Part shown: positions 18,033 to 26,369 of the stretch, one piece after another | Layout of the letters: each line of letters starts with the position of its first letter | Numbering within the stretch: position 1 is the first letter of the stretch | Assembly (NCBI GenBank): GCA_046350095.1 | Contig: JAXMBA010000005.1 | Span: forward strand, 124,001-188,000 | Direction: 5' to 3' | Source of the DNA: Urbifossiella sp046350095 | GTDB taxonomy: Bacteria > Planctomycetota > Planctomycetia > Gemmatales > Gemmataceae | DNA length: 64,000 nucleotides | Made by a program: the position numbers and the translations under genes | Notes under the pieces: model-generated | Seen by the model: the letters and a program-made list of their open reading frames with translations, nothing else | What the model was told of the DNA's origin: nothing | Databases searched by the model: none

Positions 18033-18749
18033 TCAGTGGCATTCAGAGATAGCTTTTCGGCGTGGTCTTGTACGGCACTGCCGGGCTGCACACTTCTTGG
18101 TTTGCTTTGAACTCGCCGGCGGAAGTGCCGGGGAAACTACCGCGCCACATGTACCATCAAGTTCCATGATGTGCATGTCATACGTGGTCCGGCGTTGCGG
18201 ATCGACACAGGGAGGGGCATACGGCAATGCCTCTTCGTAGCTCGACGCAAACGCATCGGATGCTGCTGTGGATCGGAACTGCTCATACACCCGAATGATT
18301 TCTGCCGCCTGTCCGTCATCCAGCGGTTGCGCGCGAGAACGAAATCGGCTGGAGAATCGCCCCTCAGGCGACTCCCGATCGACGTGCAAGAGATTTGATA
18401 GGAGTTTCGGGAAGTCGCTCCTGTCATCATTGGCAACCAGGATCGGCGCCTCGGAGTACTTGAACGGCATGGCTACTGGCGACCACAATAGTTCACAACG
18501 ATCATCCCACTGGCGCACCGTGACTGGCGGGGTCAGGAAGACCAAGCGAAACCCAGACTTGCCTCCCTGAGCGAAAGCAATCAGGGCGCCATTAAGCTCC
18601 TCGGCATGTCGAGGGTGCAGAAGGTTGGACCTATGACAGCCGGTACAACCAAAGCTGCCGAATTCGTAGAAGGGGTCATCGCGGCGCTCGTTCGGATCCG
18701 AGCTACGTGGTCGCCGCAAATGGACGATGAAGACTTTCAGGGATGACAT
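18033..18749 (-). CDS. Partner protein of an Nmad3-like gene, CxxC-containing, function unknown
   Basis: 238 residues in a region of clearly lower GC and more random third-codon positions than its surroundings. Starts MSSLKVFIVHLRRPRSSDP and has a conserved-looking stretch FYEFGSFGCTGCHRSNLLHP with C-x2-C-H, which could bind a metal. A beta-strand (FRLVFLTPPVTV) and a helical segment (DDGQAAEIIRVYEQF) follow. The last ~35 residues are Cys/Arg-rich and may reflect a local frameshift. It begins one base after the stop codon of the upstream gene (TGA-G-ATG) with GAGAGGAAC as ribosome-binding site, so the two genes are translationally coupled. I do not recognise the family. Its tight pairing with the Nmad3-like gene suggests a joint function. 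Confidence 0.6.
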   Translation of the reverse strand: MSSLKVFIVHLRRPRSSDPNERRDDPFYEFGSFGCTGCHRSNLLHPRHAEELNGALIAFAQGGKSGFRLVFLTPPVTVRQWDDRCELLWSPVAMPFKYSEAPILVANDDRSDFPKLLSNLLHVDRESPEGRFSSRFRSRAQPLDDGQAAEIIRVYEQFRSTAASDAFASSYEEALPYAPPCVDPQRRTTYDMHIMELDGTCGAVVSPALPPASSKQTKKCAARQCRTRPRRKAISECH

Positions 18750-18750
18750 C

Positions 18751-19518
18751 TCAGTTGTTCCTCTCCAGAAGCTGAACGCTTTGGCTATTCAACCACGCGA
18801 GAAACTGGCTTGGGTTGGTAAGCGATGGCGGAACAGCGTTCCGGTGAATCCACCCGTCGTTGACGGATAAGCCACCCCAGGCATCTAACACTTCCTGGCG
18901 GACTCGGTAAGCGCGGTTCCGCCATTCGCCGATCGGGATACATCGATCGAATCGACCTGAGCGGCCGCGCTTCGCACGGACGACGAGATCGGTTTCACCC
19001 GGTAAAGCTCGCCTGGTATGAGCGTTTTGATACCAACGGTCCGGCGGAACGCTACGTGCGGGTACGACCTCGTCGACCACGAATAGCCCGACCAACGCAT
19101 AGATCAGTCGGTGTTCGCATTCGTGGAGAGGCCGAAGGCCGGCGTAAAAGACGACGAGATCGCCATCCTTCAGGCTGGCCAGGGCAAGCCCCTTCGTGTT
19201 GCCTGGATTGCCATACGTCAGGCACTCGAAATCGGGGTCCAAGTGCATCGCATGTTGCATCAAGGTCTGGGGGAACTGCAGGTCTCTGTGAAGATCACAG
19301 CCCGACCCGTCGCAAAGACGGTGCAGAGCAGGAAGTAACTCCCCATAATGCCGCTCGAGACCTGGCTGAAAGGTGGCAGCTTCGCTTTCAGGGATCGGAA
19401 CGTAAACGAATCGGTTCTCTGCATCGACCGGGGCGTTCCACGCACCCCATTCTTGGTCCACGCCGCATCGGATAAGTATGGCGTTCATTGGCGCACCGTC
19501 GTTGGCATTGGCCGACAT
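18751..19518 (-). CDS. Nmad3-like (nucleotide modification associated domain 3) protein
   Basis: 255 residues. The N-terminal block MNAILIRCGVDQEWGAWNAPV, then FVYVPIPE, then HLDPDFECLTYGNPGNTKG and LKDGDLVVFYAGLRP matches from memory the pattern of the Nmad3 family, one of the domains described computationally in operons for DNA base hypermodification. The end (NPSQFLAWLNSQSVQLLERN) is helical. I place the start at 19518; an alternative ATG at 19488 begins exactly at the conserved MNAILIR and may be the true one. Lower GC than its neighbours suggests recent acquisition. It lies 19 bp downstream of the metallohydrolase gene on the same strand and immediately upstream of its small partner. The activity is not established for the family; the link to modified nucleotides is inference. 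Confidence 0.6.
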   Translation of the reverse strand: MSANANDGAPMNAILIRCGVDQEWGAWNAPVDAENRFVYVPIPESEAATFQPGLERHYGELLPALHRLCDGSGCDLHRDLQFPQTLMQHAMHLDPDFECLTYGNPGNTKGLALASLKDGDLVVFYAGLRPLHECEHRLIYALVGLFVVDEVVPARSVPPDRWYQNAHTRRALPGETDLVVRAKRGRSGRFDRCIPIGEWRNRAYRVRQEVLDAWGGLSVNDGWIHRNAVPPSLTNPSQFLAWLNSQSVQLLERNN

Positions 19519-19537
19519 GTTTCGCCTGACAATCTTC

Positions 19538-20974
19538 TCACCCGATGACCACCCGGTCGCCGGGGGCCGGGACGCCCACGTCGGCGAAGCCGAGGTCGCG
19601 CAGCGTGTCCGACAGCGCCAGCGCCTGCTCGCGCTCGCCGTGGATCAGACGCACCTTCCCCACCTTCCCCGCCAGCGGACCCAAATACGACAGGAAGTCG
19701 TCGCGGTCGGCGTGGCCGCTGAAGCCGTCCAGGTGGACCACCTCCACCCACTTGTTCCAGTCGCGGCCCTGGAACCGCACCGTCGGCTTGTTCTCCAGCA
19801 GCCGACGGCCGGTGGTGCCCGGCGCCTGGAAGCTCACCAGGATCACCGTGCAGCGCGGGTCGTCCACGATCTGCTTCAGGTGCTGCTGCACCCGGCCGGC
19901 GTCGCACATGCCGCTCGACGCGATCACCACCGCCGGCCCCGGCCGCGTCGCCAGGAGCGTGCTCTGCTCGAAGTCGCGGACGTAGTTCACCCCGTCGCCG
20001 CCGAGCAGCCCGTGGCCCTCCCGCAGCGCCTGCGCGATGTCCGACGACAGGCTGTCCGGGTGGGCGCGGTACACCTCGGCCACCTCGCTCGCCAGCGGGC
20101 TGTCCACGTAGATCGGCAGGTGCGGGAACTTCCCCGCGCGCAGGCCGAGCTGCAGCACGTGGATGATGAGCTGCGTGCGGCCGAGGCTGAACGCGGGGAT
20201 CAGCGCCTTGCCGCCGCGGGCGACCGTGTCGCGGATCGCCGCGTACAGCTGCTCCACCGTCTCGTCAAACGAGCGGTGCAGGCGGTTGCCGTAGGTGCTC
20301 TCGCACACCAGCATGTCGGCCGGCGGCACCGGGGCCGTCGGCTTCAGGATCGGCATGCCGCGGCGGCCCATGTCGCCGCTGAAGCAGAGGGTGCGCTCGC
20401 GGTCGGGGCCGGCGGCGGTGATGAGGATCATCGCCGAGCCGAGGATGTGGCCGGCTTCCACGAACTTGAACTGCACGCTGCGGGTGGCCTCGGCGACGCG
20501 GCCGTAGGGCACCTGCACCACCTGGCGGAACACCTGCTCCACGTCCACCTGGCTGTACAGCGGCTGCACCCACGGCTCGGCGTAGTTGCGGGCGATGTTC
20601 AGGTGCGCGGCGTCTTCTTCCTGAATTTTCGCCGAGTCGTGGAGCATGACGCGCAGCAGGTCACGCGTCGGCGGGGTGCAGTAGATCGGCCCGGCGAAGC
20701 CCTGGCGGACGAGCGTCGGCAGGTTGCCGCAGTGGTCGATGTGGGCGTGGCTGAGCAGGACGGCGTCGATCTGCGTGGGGTGGAACGGGAAGTGGGCGTT
20801 GCGCTGGCGGGCTTCTTCGCGCTTCCCCTGGTTGAGGCCGCAGTCGAGGAGGACCTTGTGGTTGCCGACTTCGAGCAGGTGCATGGAGCCGGACACACTC
20901 CCGGCGGCCCCCCAGAAGGTGAGGGTCGGCTCGGTGGGGTGGTGCGGCTCGGGCGGGGCTTCGGGTGGTGTCAT
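19538..20974 (-). CDS. Beta-CASP metallo-beta-lactamase-fold hydrolase (RNA-processing type)
   Basis: 478 residues. The metallo-beta-lactamase core has SHAHIDHCG (HxHxDH at residues 76-81), an upstream VLLDCGLNQG, and EAGHILGSAM as the third histidine motif. The beta-CASP part follows: FSGDMGRRG, CESTYGNR, IPAFSLGRTQ, VIASSGMCDAGR and HLDGFSGHADRDD. This order is typical of CPSF73-like and bacterial RNA-cleaving enzymes of the YSH1/RNase-J superfamily; no KH domain is present. The probable role is endo- or exonucleolytic RNA processing in the cytoplasm. The start is at an ATG just before the conserved N-terminus. The downstream Nmad3-like pair follows after 19 bp and could be transcribed with it, although the base composition changes sharply. 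Confidence 0.9.
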   Translation of the reverse strand: MTPPEAPPEPHHPTEPTLTFWGAAGSVSGSMHLLEVGNHKVLLDCGLNQGKREEARQRNAHFPFHPTQIDAVLLSHAHIDHCGNLPTLVRQGFAGPIYCTPPTRDLLRVMLHDSAKIQEEDAAHLNIARNYAEPWVQPLYSQVDVEQVFRQVVQVPYGRVAEATRSVQFKFVEAGHILGSAMILITAAGPDRERTLCFSGDMGRRGMPILKPTAPVPPADMLVCESTYGNRLHRSFDETVEQLYAAIRDTVARGGKALIPAFSLGRTQLIIHVLQLGLRAGKFPHLPIYVDSPLASEVAEVYRAHPDSLSSDIAQALREGHGLLGGDGVNYVRDFEQSTLLATRPGPAVVIASSGMCDAGRVQQHLKQIVDDPRCTVILVSFQAPGTTGRRLLENKPTVRFQGRDWNKWVEVVHLDGFSGHADRDDFLSYLGPLAGKVGKVRLIHGEREQALALSDTLRDLGFADVGVPAPGDRVVIG

Positions 20975-21006
20975 CCGGGTATTGTACCCGGGGGGCGGCG
21001 CGGGCG

Positions 21007-21681
21007 TTACCCCGGCCCGTCCGGCCCGCCGAAGACGAGTTCCAGCCGCGTCGCCACGAACCACCCGAGCACGACGCCGACCAGCGCCCCGGCCGCGGCG
21101 CCGCCCGCGGACCCCAGCCACAGGCCGACCGCGGCGCCGCCGAGGCTCGACGCCAGCGCGACGTGCCCGGCGAGGACCGACCAGCGGAACAGCGGGCCGG
21201 CGCGCTTCAGCGCGGCGCCGACGATCCAGCCGATCGCCAGGCCGATGAAGCCTTCGCCGTGGCCGCGGTAGAGCCTGACCTCCGGCGGGGTGAGCGCGTC
21301 GCCGAGGATTTGACCGCCGATCATCCCGCCGAAGACGCCGGCCACGACCCGAAACCGCGCCGCGACCTTCCAGCGGCGGCGCAGCTCCGCCTCGTCGGCC
21401 GCTTCGGCGCGACGCACCTCGGCCGAGTTGCGCTGGAACTCGGGCCGCGCGATCTCGGCGCCGGCGTCCGGCAGCGCAGGGAAGGGATGATCGGGGCCGA
21501 CCTCGCGGACCACGTAGCCGGTCGGGTCGCCGCGCAGCACCACGACCGCGGCGCCGGCGGGGATGGCGGCGCCGTCGGAGCGCGCGTCGAGGCGGCGGCC
21601 CTCGAGCTCGACCACGCCGCTGGGGCTCAACACGGTGAGCGCCGTCCCCAGGTCGCCGACGCGGACCACGCGGACGGACAT
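21007..21681 (-). CDS. NfeD-like membrane protein
   Basis: 224 residues. Residues ~3-60 resemble the NfeD OB-fold (GTALTVLSPSGVVELEGRR, then AIPAGAAVVVLRGDPTGYVVREV). The C-terminal half has three or four hydrophobic segments with many glycines (VVAGVFGGMIGGQILGD, GEGFIGLAIGWIVGAAL, VALASSLGGAAVGLWLG, GALVGVVLGWFVATRL). In typical NfeD proteins the membrane part precedes the OB domain; here the order is reversed, as in some short homologues. NfeD-type proteins associate with membrane proteases and microdomain proteins. The start (TAATC-ATG) lies two bases after the stop of the SDR gene, so the pair is translationally coupled. Confidence 0.65.
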   Translation of the reverse strand: MSVRVVRVGDLGTALTVLSPSGVVELEGRRLDARSDGAAIPAGAAVVVLRGDPTGYVVREVGPDHPFPALPDAGAEIARPEFQRNSAEVRRAEAADEAELRRRWKVAARFRVVAGVFGGMIGGQILGDALTPPEVRLYRGHGEGFIGLAIGWIVGAALKRAGPLFRWSVLAGHVALASSLGGAAVGLWLGSAGGAAAGALVGVVLGWFVATRLELVFGGPDGPG

Positions 21682-21683
21682 GA

Positions 21684-22358
21684 TTACCCCACGCTCAACG
21701 ACCGGCCGTTGTCCTTCGCGCCGAGCGCGAGCAGGAACGGCGCCGCCCGCTCGGCCCACTTATCCGCTTTCGGGTACGCTGCGGCGCCGTCGGCCCACGC
21801 CTGCCGCAGCATGTCGGTGTCGATCACGCCGGGGTTCAGCGGCACCGCCGCCATGCCGCGCGGCAGCTCCTGCGCCAGCGCCAGCGTCAGCCCTTCCACC
21901 GCGTACTTGCTGGCGCAGTACGCCGCCACCTCCGGCGACACACTCCGCCCCCACCCGCTCGACAGGTTCACGACCACGCCGCTCTTCCGCGCCACCATCG
22001 CCGGCACGAACCCGCGCAGCACGTTCGCCACGCCCTTCACGTTCACGTCGATGACGGCGTCGAACGCGGCCGCGGGCACCTCCCACAGCGGCGCCGGCGT
22101 GTTCATCACCGCGGCGTTGTTGACGAGGAGGTCGGGCGCGCCGTGCGACTTCAGCACGTCGGCGGCCCACGCGGCGACGGCGGCCGCGTCCGTCACGTCG
22201 AGCTGGTCGAAGCGGTGCGGCTTGCCGAACGCGGCGGCCAGCTCGGCGACGTGGGCGGCGCTGCGGCCGCAGCCGACGACGGTGTGCCCGGCGGCGGCGA
22301 ACCGCGGCACCAGGGCGCGGCCGAGCCCGCGCGTCGCGCCGGTGAGGACGATGAGCAT
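21684..22358 (-). CDS. Short-chain dehydrogenase/reductase
   Basis: 224 residues. The N-terminal TGATRGLG is the NAD(P)-binding motif; LLVNNAAVM has the NNA pattern of classical SDRs. SSGWGRSVSPEVAAYCASK gives the catalytic Ser and the Y-x3-K pair. NPGVIDTDM is the usual substrate-loop region. The substrate cannot be told. A basic residue after the glycine motif suggests NADP preference, but this is weak. It is followed two bases later by the NfeD-like gene and preceded by a palindromic repeat. Confidence 0.9.
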   Translation of the reverse strand: MLIVLTGATRGLGRALVPRFAAAGHTVVGCGRSAAHVAELAAAFGKPHRFDQLDVTDAAAVAAWAADVLKSHGAPDLLVNNAAVMNTPAPLWEVPAAAFDAVIDVNVKGVANVLRGFVPAMVARKSGVVVNLSSGWGRSVSPEVAAYCASKYAVEGLTLALAQELPRGMAAVPLNPGVIDTDMLRQAWADGAAAYPKADKWAERAAPFLLALGAKDNGRSLSVG

Positions 22359-22376
22359 GGGGAGGTGCCCGTTTGG

Positions 22377-22470
22377 CGAGCCGCGACCGCAAGGGAGCGG
22401 CCGAAGCCCAACATCAGCCGCGAACGGCGAAGCTCGGGGTGCCAGCCGCTCCCTTGCGGTCGCGGCTCGT
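22377..22470. repeat. GAGCCGCGACCGCAAGG palindrome family, copy 3
   Basis: Arms start CGAGCCGCGACCGCAAGGGA and end CGCGGCTCGT. Its loop resembles that of the copy at 34462-34561 (both contain GGCCGAAGCCCAAC and CGAACGGCGAAG), so these two are the closest relatives. Sits between the DEAD-box helicase gene and the SDR gene. Confidence 0.85.
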
Positions 22471-22487
22471 AAGGCAGCCGACCCCCG

Positions 22488-23993
22488 CTATAGCCGCTCC
22501 GAGTAGCGCTTGCCGCGCTTGCCGAAGATCGGCTTCTTCGCCGCCGGCGCCCCGGCCGGCTCGCCCGGGTCGCGCGGCGGCTCCTCGCCCTCGGCCACGC
22601 CCAGCTTGCCGCCCTCCAGGTCCTGCTCGTCGATGCCCCAGCCGTCGTCGTTGCGGAGCACCTCGGTCGCCTGCCGGGCCACGTCCGCGTTGCCGGCGCT
22701 CTCGTCCGCGGTCCGCTCGCTGCGGCGGACCGGCGTGTACCACGGGCCGCCCGGCACCTCGTCCTGCTCGATCAGCCGGTTAATCATCACCTCGATGTCC
22801 GTCAGCAGGCCGCCCTGCTCCGGCGTCGAGAACGAGATGGCGATGCCGTCGCGGCCGATGCGCCCCGTCCGGCCGATGCGGTGGACGTAGCTCTCGATGT
22901 CCTGCGGCAGGTCGAAGTTGATGACGTGCGACAGCCCCTCCACGTCGATGCCGCGGCTCATCACGTCGGTGGCGATCAGGAACTTGATCTCGCCGGTGCG
23001 GAACGCCGCCATGATCTTCTCGCGCTGCCCCTGCGGCAGGTCGCCGTGGATCACCGCCGCCCCGCGCACCACCCGCTTCAGCCCGCGGTACAGGTCGTCG
23101 GCCCAGCGCTTCCGCTCCACGAAGATCAGCGCCTGCCGCGGCTTCTCCCGCTCCACCACCTTCAGCAGCAGGTCGAACTTCTTGTGCTTGTCCACCGTGA
23201 AGTAGCTCTGCCGGATCTTGTCGACCGTCATCACCTCCGGCGTCATCTGGAGGTGGACCGGGTTCGTCATGTAGCGGTGGACCAGCTTCTTGATGGGGTC
23301 GGGCACCGTGGCCGACATGAGGAGCGTCTGCCGCTCCAGCGGGCAGCGGCGGAGGATGCGCTCGATGTCCGGGCGGAAGCCGATGTCCAGCATCCGGTCG
23401 GCCTCGTCGAGCACGACGTACTTCACGTCCTTCAGGATCATGGACCCGCGGCTGAGGTGGTCGAGCATGCGGCCGGGGGTGCCGACGACGAGGTCGCAGC
23501 CGCGGCTGAGGCCGTCGAGCTGGCGGCCCATCTTGGCGCCGCCGTACACGGCCACGGTGCGGAACCGCCGGCTCGGCGCCAGCTTGTCGGCCTCGGTGGC
23601 GATCTGCAGCGCGAGTTCGCGCGTCGGCGTCATCACGAGGCCGATGGGGCCCTTCAGGTTGTGCGGCCGCCAGCGGTTCATGAACGGCAGCAGGAACGCG
23701 GCGGTCTTGCCGGTGCCGGTCTGGGCCTGGCCGATCACGTCCTGGCCCTTCATGGCCGCGGGGATGACGGCCTCCTGGACCGGCGTGGGGTGGATGTAGC
23801 CGGCGCGGGACACGGCGTCGAACAGCGGCCGCATCAGCTTCATGTCGGCGTAGGTGACGGCCGGGTCGGTCTCCGGCGGCAGCTCGTGCTCGGGCGGGTC
23901 GGCGTCGAGGTCGAGGTCGGCGTCGGGGTCGGCGTGCGGCGGCGCGGACTCGTCGAGTTCGTCGTCGGCGTCCGCGGCGGGGTCGGGGGTCAA
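22488..23993 (-). CDS. DEAD-box RNA helicase
   Basis: About 501 residues. Helicase core in order: Q-motif region (AGYIHPTPVQ), AQTGTGKT (Walker A), PTRELA, TPGR, DEAD (VLDEADRML), SAT, then in the second domain TDVMSRGIDVEG and HRIGRTGR. The N-terminal ~45 residues are very Asp/Glu/Pro-rich and the C-terminal ~100 are charged, with a basic end (KKPIFGKRGKRYSERL), resembling CshA/RhlE-type enzymes used in RNA turnover and ribosome assembly. The start is a TTG (23993) with AGGAG at 6-nt spacing; a GTG one codon upstream is the alternative. Longer frames overlap the divergent peptidase gene and are rejected. Confidence 0.9.
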   Translation of the reverse strand: MTPDPAADADDELDESAPPHADPDADLDLDADPPEHELPPETDPAVTYADMKLMRPLFDAVSRAGYIHPTPVQEAVIPAAMKGQDVIGQAQTGTGKTAAFLLPFMNRWRPHNLKGPIGLVMTPTRELALQIATEADKLAPSRRFRTVAVYGGAKMGRQLDGLSRGCDLVVGTPGRMLDHLSRGSMILKDVKYVVLDEADRMLDIGFRPDIERILRRCPLERQTLLMSATVPDPIKKLVHRYMTNPVHLQMTPEVMTVDKIRQSYFTVDKHKKFDLLLKVVEREKPRQALIFVERKRWADDLYRGLKRVVRGAAVIHGDLPQGQREKIMAAFRTGEIKFLIATDVMSRGIDVEGLSHVINFDLPQDIESYVHRIGRTGRIGRDGIAISFSTPEQGGLLTDIEVMINRLIEQDEVPGGPWYTPVRRSERTADESAGNADVARQATEVLRNDDGWGIDEQDLEGGKLGVAEGEEPPRDPGEPAGAPAAKKPIFGKRGKRYSERL

Positions 23994-24141
23994 CACAAGC
24001 TCCTGTGCGGGTTGACGGGCGTCCTTCGCATTGCGGTTTATGTTATGGACCGGAGGCGGGCGCCGGTATTCCGTTGCCACCCACCCCGCGCCCGGCCAGA
24101 ATACTCCGACCCTCCCCGCTCGCACCCCCCGGAGACCCGCC

Positions 24142-25755
24142 ATGCCCTCGCTCCCGAGGCCCGTCCTCGCAGCCGCGCTCGTCGTCGGCCTCGCCGCCGC
24201 GGCGCGGACCGCCGACCCCGTCAAGACGATGGCCCCCGCCGAGCTCGACCAGGCGCTGCTCGCCGAGGTCAAGGCCGGCTCCGACGTCGCCAAGAACTTG
24301 CAGCACCTCTCGGACGTGATCGGCCCGCGGCTCACCGGCTCCAAGCAGCTCGAGCGCGCCAACAACTGGACCGCCGAGGTGATGAAGAAGTACGGCCTGG
24401 AGAACGTGAAGCTGGAGCCGTGGGAGATGCCCTACGGGTGGGAGCGCGGCACCGCCAGCCTCAAGGTCGTCGAGCCGGACACGAGGGTGAACTGCGTCGT
24501 CGCCGCGTGGGGCTGGACGCCCGGGACCAAGGGGAAGATCACCGGGCCGGTCGTGATCCTGAACGTGAGCACCCGCGCCGACCTCGACAAGTACAAGGGG
24601 AAGCTCAAGAACGCGATCATCATGACCCGCGCTCCGGACAAGGTGGCCCCGGTCACGGACCTGAACTACGGCCCGCTCCCGCCGCCGGCCAAGAAGAAGG
24701 ACGAGCCGAAGGAGGAGAAGAAGGCCGCGCTCGGCGCCGTGTTCGCGCAGCTGCAGCCGGAGAAGAAGGAGCAGCCGAAGAAGGACGCCCAGCCGGAGAA
24801 GAAGGCGGACGAGCAGCCGAAGAAGGGCACGTTCACCGACGACGTGGAGGCGTTCCTCGTGGCCGAGGGCGCCGCGTGCCGGCTGCAAGACTCGGGCAAG
24901 CCGCACGGGCTGCTGGCCGTGTCCGGCAACTGGAAGGGGACCGACCGGGTGCCGTCGCCGAACATCATGCCGCGGCTCACCGTCGCCCACGAGTACTACG
25001 CGATGCTGTGGCGGCTCGCCAGCCGGCCGGAGCCCGAGGTCACGCGCGTCGAGGTCGAGATCACCAACACGCTGATCCCCGGCCCGGTGGTGTGCTTCAA
25101 CACCGTCGGTGAGGTGAAGGGGAGCGAGAAGCCGGACGAGTTCGTCGTCGTCGGCGCGCACCTCGACTCGTGGGACCTGGCCACCGGCACGATGGACAAC
25201 GGCACCGGCACCTGCTCCGTGCTCGAAACCGCGCGCGTCGTGGCGGCGATGGCGAAGAAGGGCTACCCGCCGAAGCGCACGATCCGCTTCGCGCTGTTCA
25301 CCGGCGAGGAGCAGGGGCTGTGGGGCTCGCGGAAGTACGTCGAGCGGCACAAGGACGAGATGCCGAAGACCTCCATCGCGCTGGTCCACGACACCGGCAC
25401 CGGCAAGGTGTACGGGTTCGGCGTCCACGGCCAGGCGAAGGTGAAGGAGATTCTGGAGCGCGAGCTGACGACCGTGGCCGCCGGCGAGGGCTGGAAGGGG
25501 ATCGACATGGGCGGCGTGTTCGGCAGCGACCACCAGGCGTTCCACCCCGCCGGCGTGCCGGGCCTGGCGTGCCGGCAGGACATCGACGAGTACCGGCTGA
25601 CGCACCACACGCAGACGGACACGTTCGACCACGCCAAGACCGGCAACCTGTCGCAGGCGGCGGGCGTGCTGTCGATCACCGCGACGCGGATCGCGAACCT
25701 GCCCGAGCTGCTGCCGCGGATGAGCAGCGGCTTCGGGCGGCCGAAGAAGGACTGA
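24142..25755 (+). CDS. Exported M28-family metallopeptidase
   Basis: 537 residues with a signal peptide (MPSLPRPVLAAALVVGLAAAARTA). The zinc-aminopeptidase domain has VVVGAHLDSWDLATGTMDNGTG (zinc-binding His/Asp), FALFTGEEQGLWGSRKYV (catalytic GEE), and HHTQTDTFDHA near the C-terminus. An insert at about residues 195-245 is almost entirely Lys/Glu/Pro/Gln (for example KKKDEPKEEKKAA and QPEKKADEQPKK) and separates the N-terminal PA-like region from the peptidase core. The start is fixed by GGAGA and the signal peptide. A perfect hairpin follows the stop. It probably cleaves peptides in the periplasm or outside the cell. Confidence 0.9.
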   Translation: MPSLPRPVLAAALVVGLAAAARTADPVKTMAPAELDQALLAEVKAGSDVAKNLQHLSDVIGPRLTGSKQLERANNWTAEVMKKYGLENVKLEPWEMPYGWERGTASLKVVEPDTRVNCVVAAWGWTPGTKGKITGPVVILNVSTRADLDKYKGKLKNAIIMTRAPDKVAPVTDLNYGPLPPPAKKKDEPKEEKKAALGAVFAQLQPEKKEQPKKDAQPEKKADEQPKKGTFTDDVEAFLVAEGAACRLQDSGKPHGLLAVSGNWKGTDRVPSPNIMPRLTVAHEYYAMLWRLASRPEPEVTRVEVEITNTLIPGPVVCFNTVGEVKGSEKPDEFVVVGAHLDSWDLATGTMDNGTGTCSVLETARVVAAMAKKGYPPKRTIRFALFTGEEQGLWGSRKYVERHKDEMPKTSIALVHDTGTGKVYGFGVHGQAKVKEILERELTTVAAGEGWKGIDMGGVFGSDHQAFHPAGVPGLACRQDIDEYRLTHHTQTDTFDHAKTGNLSQAAGVLSITATRIANLPELLPRMSSGFGRPKKD

Positions 25756-25763
25756 TCGGATTC

Positions 25764-25805
25764 GCCGCTTGCGGCGTAGCGGCGCGCCGCTACGCCGCGA
25801 GCGGC
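25764..25805. terminator. Perfect 20-bp stem hairpin after the peptidase gene
   Basis: Arms 25764-25783 and 25786-25805 are fully complementary with a 2-nt loop. It lies 9 bp after the peptidase stop and 15 bp before the next start. No T-run, so it may slow or end transcription or serve as a REP-type element. Confidence 0.6.
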
Positions 25806-25820
25806 GGCACGGAAACCCGC

Positions 25821-26339
25821 ATGACCCCACCCCAATTCCCCGCCGGCCCCTTCGTCCCCGAGGGGGCACTCGCCCCTCACCGGCGGTTCGAGCTCGTCGC
25901 CGAGGTCGTGGCGCTGCCGGCCGTGGTCCGCGCCGCCGTCGCGGGTCTGTCGGCCGCGCAGCTCGACACCCCGTACCGCAACTGGACCGTCCGCCAGATC
26001 GTCCACCACGTCGCCGACAGCCACGTGAACTGCTACGTGCGGTTCAAGCTGGCGCTGACCGAGGACGTGCCCACGATCAAGCCCTACGACGAGACCCGGT
26101 GGGCCGCCCTGCCCGACTCGCGCGGCGACGTGGGCGTGCCACTGGCCCTGCTGGAGGCGGTCCACGCCCGCTGGGCGCTGCTCCTCGACACGATGACCGA
26201 CGCCGACTTCGCGCGGGCGTTCTTTCACCCCGAGAGCGGCAGCACGGTGCGGCTCGACGAGGCGCTGGCGCAGTACGCCTGGCACGGCCGGCACCACGCG
26301 GCACAGGTGCGCTGGGTGCGCGAACAGAACGGGTGGTAG
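25821..26339 (+). CDS. DinB/YfiT-type putative metal-dependent hydrolase or thiol transferase
   Basis: 172 residues, the usual length of YfiT/BstA members of the DinB superfamily, four-helix-bundle enzymes that bind one metal ion through three histidines. The pattern is present: TPYRNWTVRQIVHHVADSH (first His pair), and YAWHGRHHAAQVRWVREQNGW at the C-terminus. Helix 2-3 holds HARWALLLDTMTDADFARAF. YfiT-like proteins of Bacillus transfer thiol cofactors to substrates; that role is possible here but the thiol used by planctomycetes is not known to me. The start is at the first ATG after the hairpin. Confidence 0.8.
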   Translation: MTPPQFPAGPFVPEGALAPHRRFELVAEVVALPAVVRAAVAGLSAAQLDTPYRNWTVRQIVHHVADSHVNCYVRFKLALTEDVPTIKPYDETRWAALPDSRGDVGVPLALLEAVHARWALLLDTMTDADFARAFFHPESGSTVRLDEALAQYAWHGRHHAAQVRWVREQNGW

Positions 26340-26369
26340 GGAGTGACGCCGCGGGACTGTAATCCGGGG

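Noticed and set aside
24012..24044. TTGACG and TTTATG/TATGTT hexamers in the helicase/peptidase spacer as a promoter
   Set aside because: The spacing is 19-21 nt, too long for a normal promoter, and no better pair was found.
23994..24365. N-terminal extension of the DEAD-box helicase
   Set aside because: It would overlap the peptidase signal peptide on the other strand and has low-quality sequence; a TTG with AGGAG at good spacing gives the expected start.
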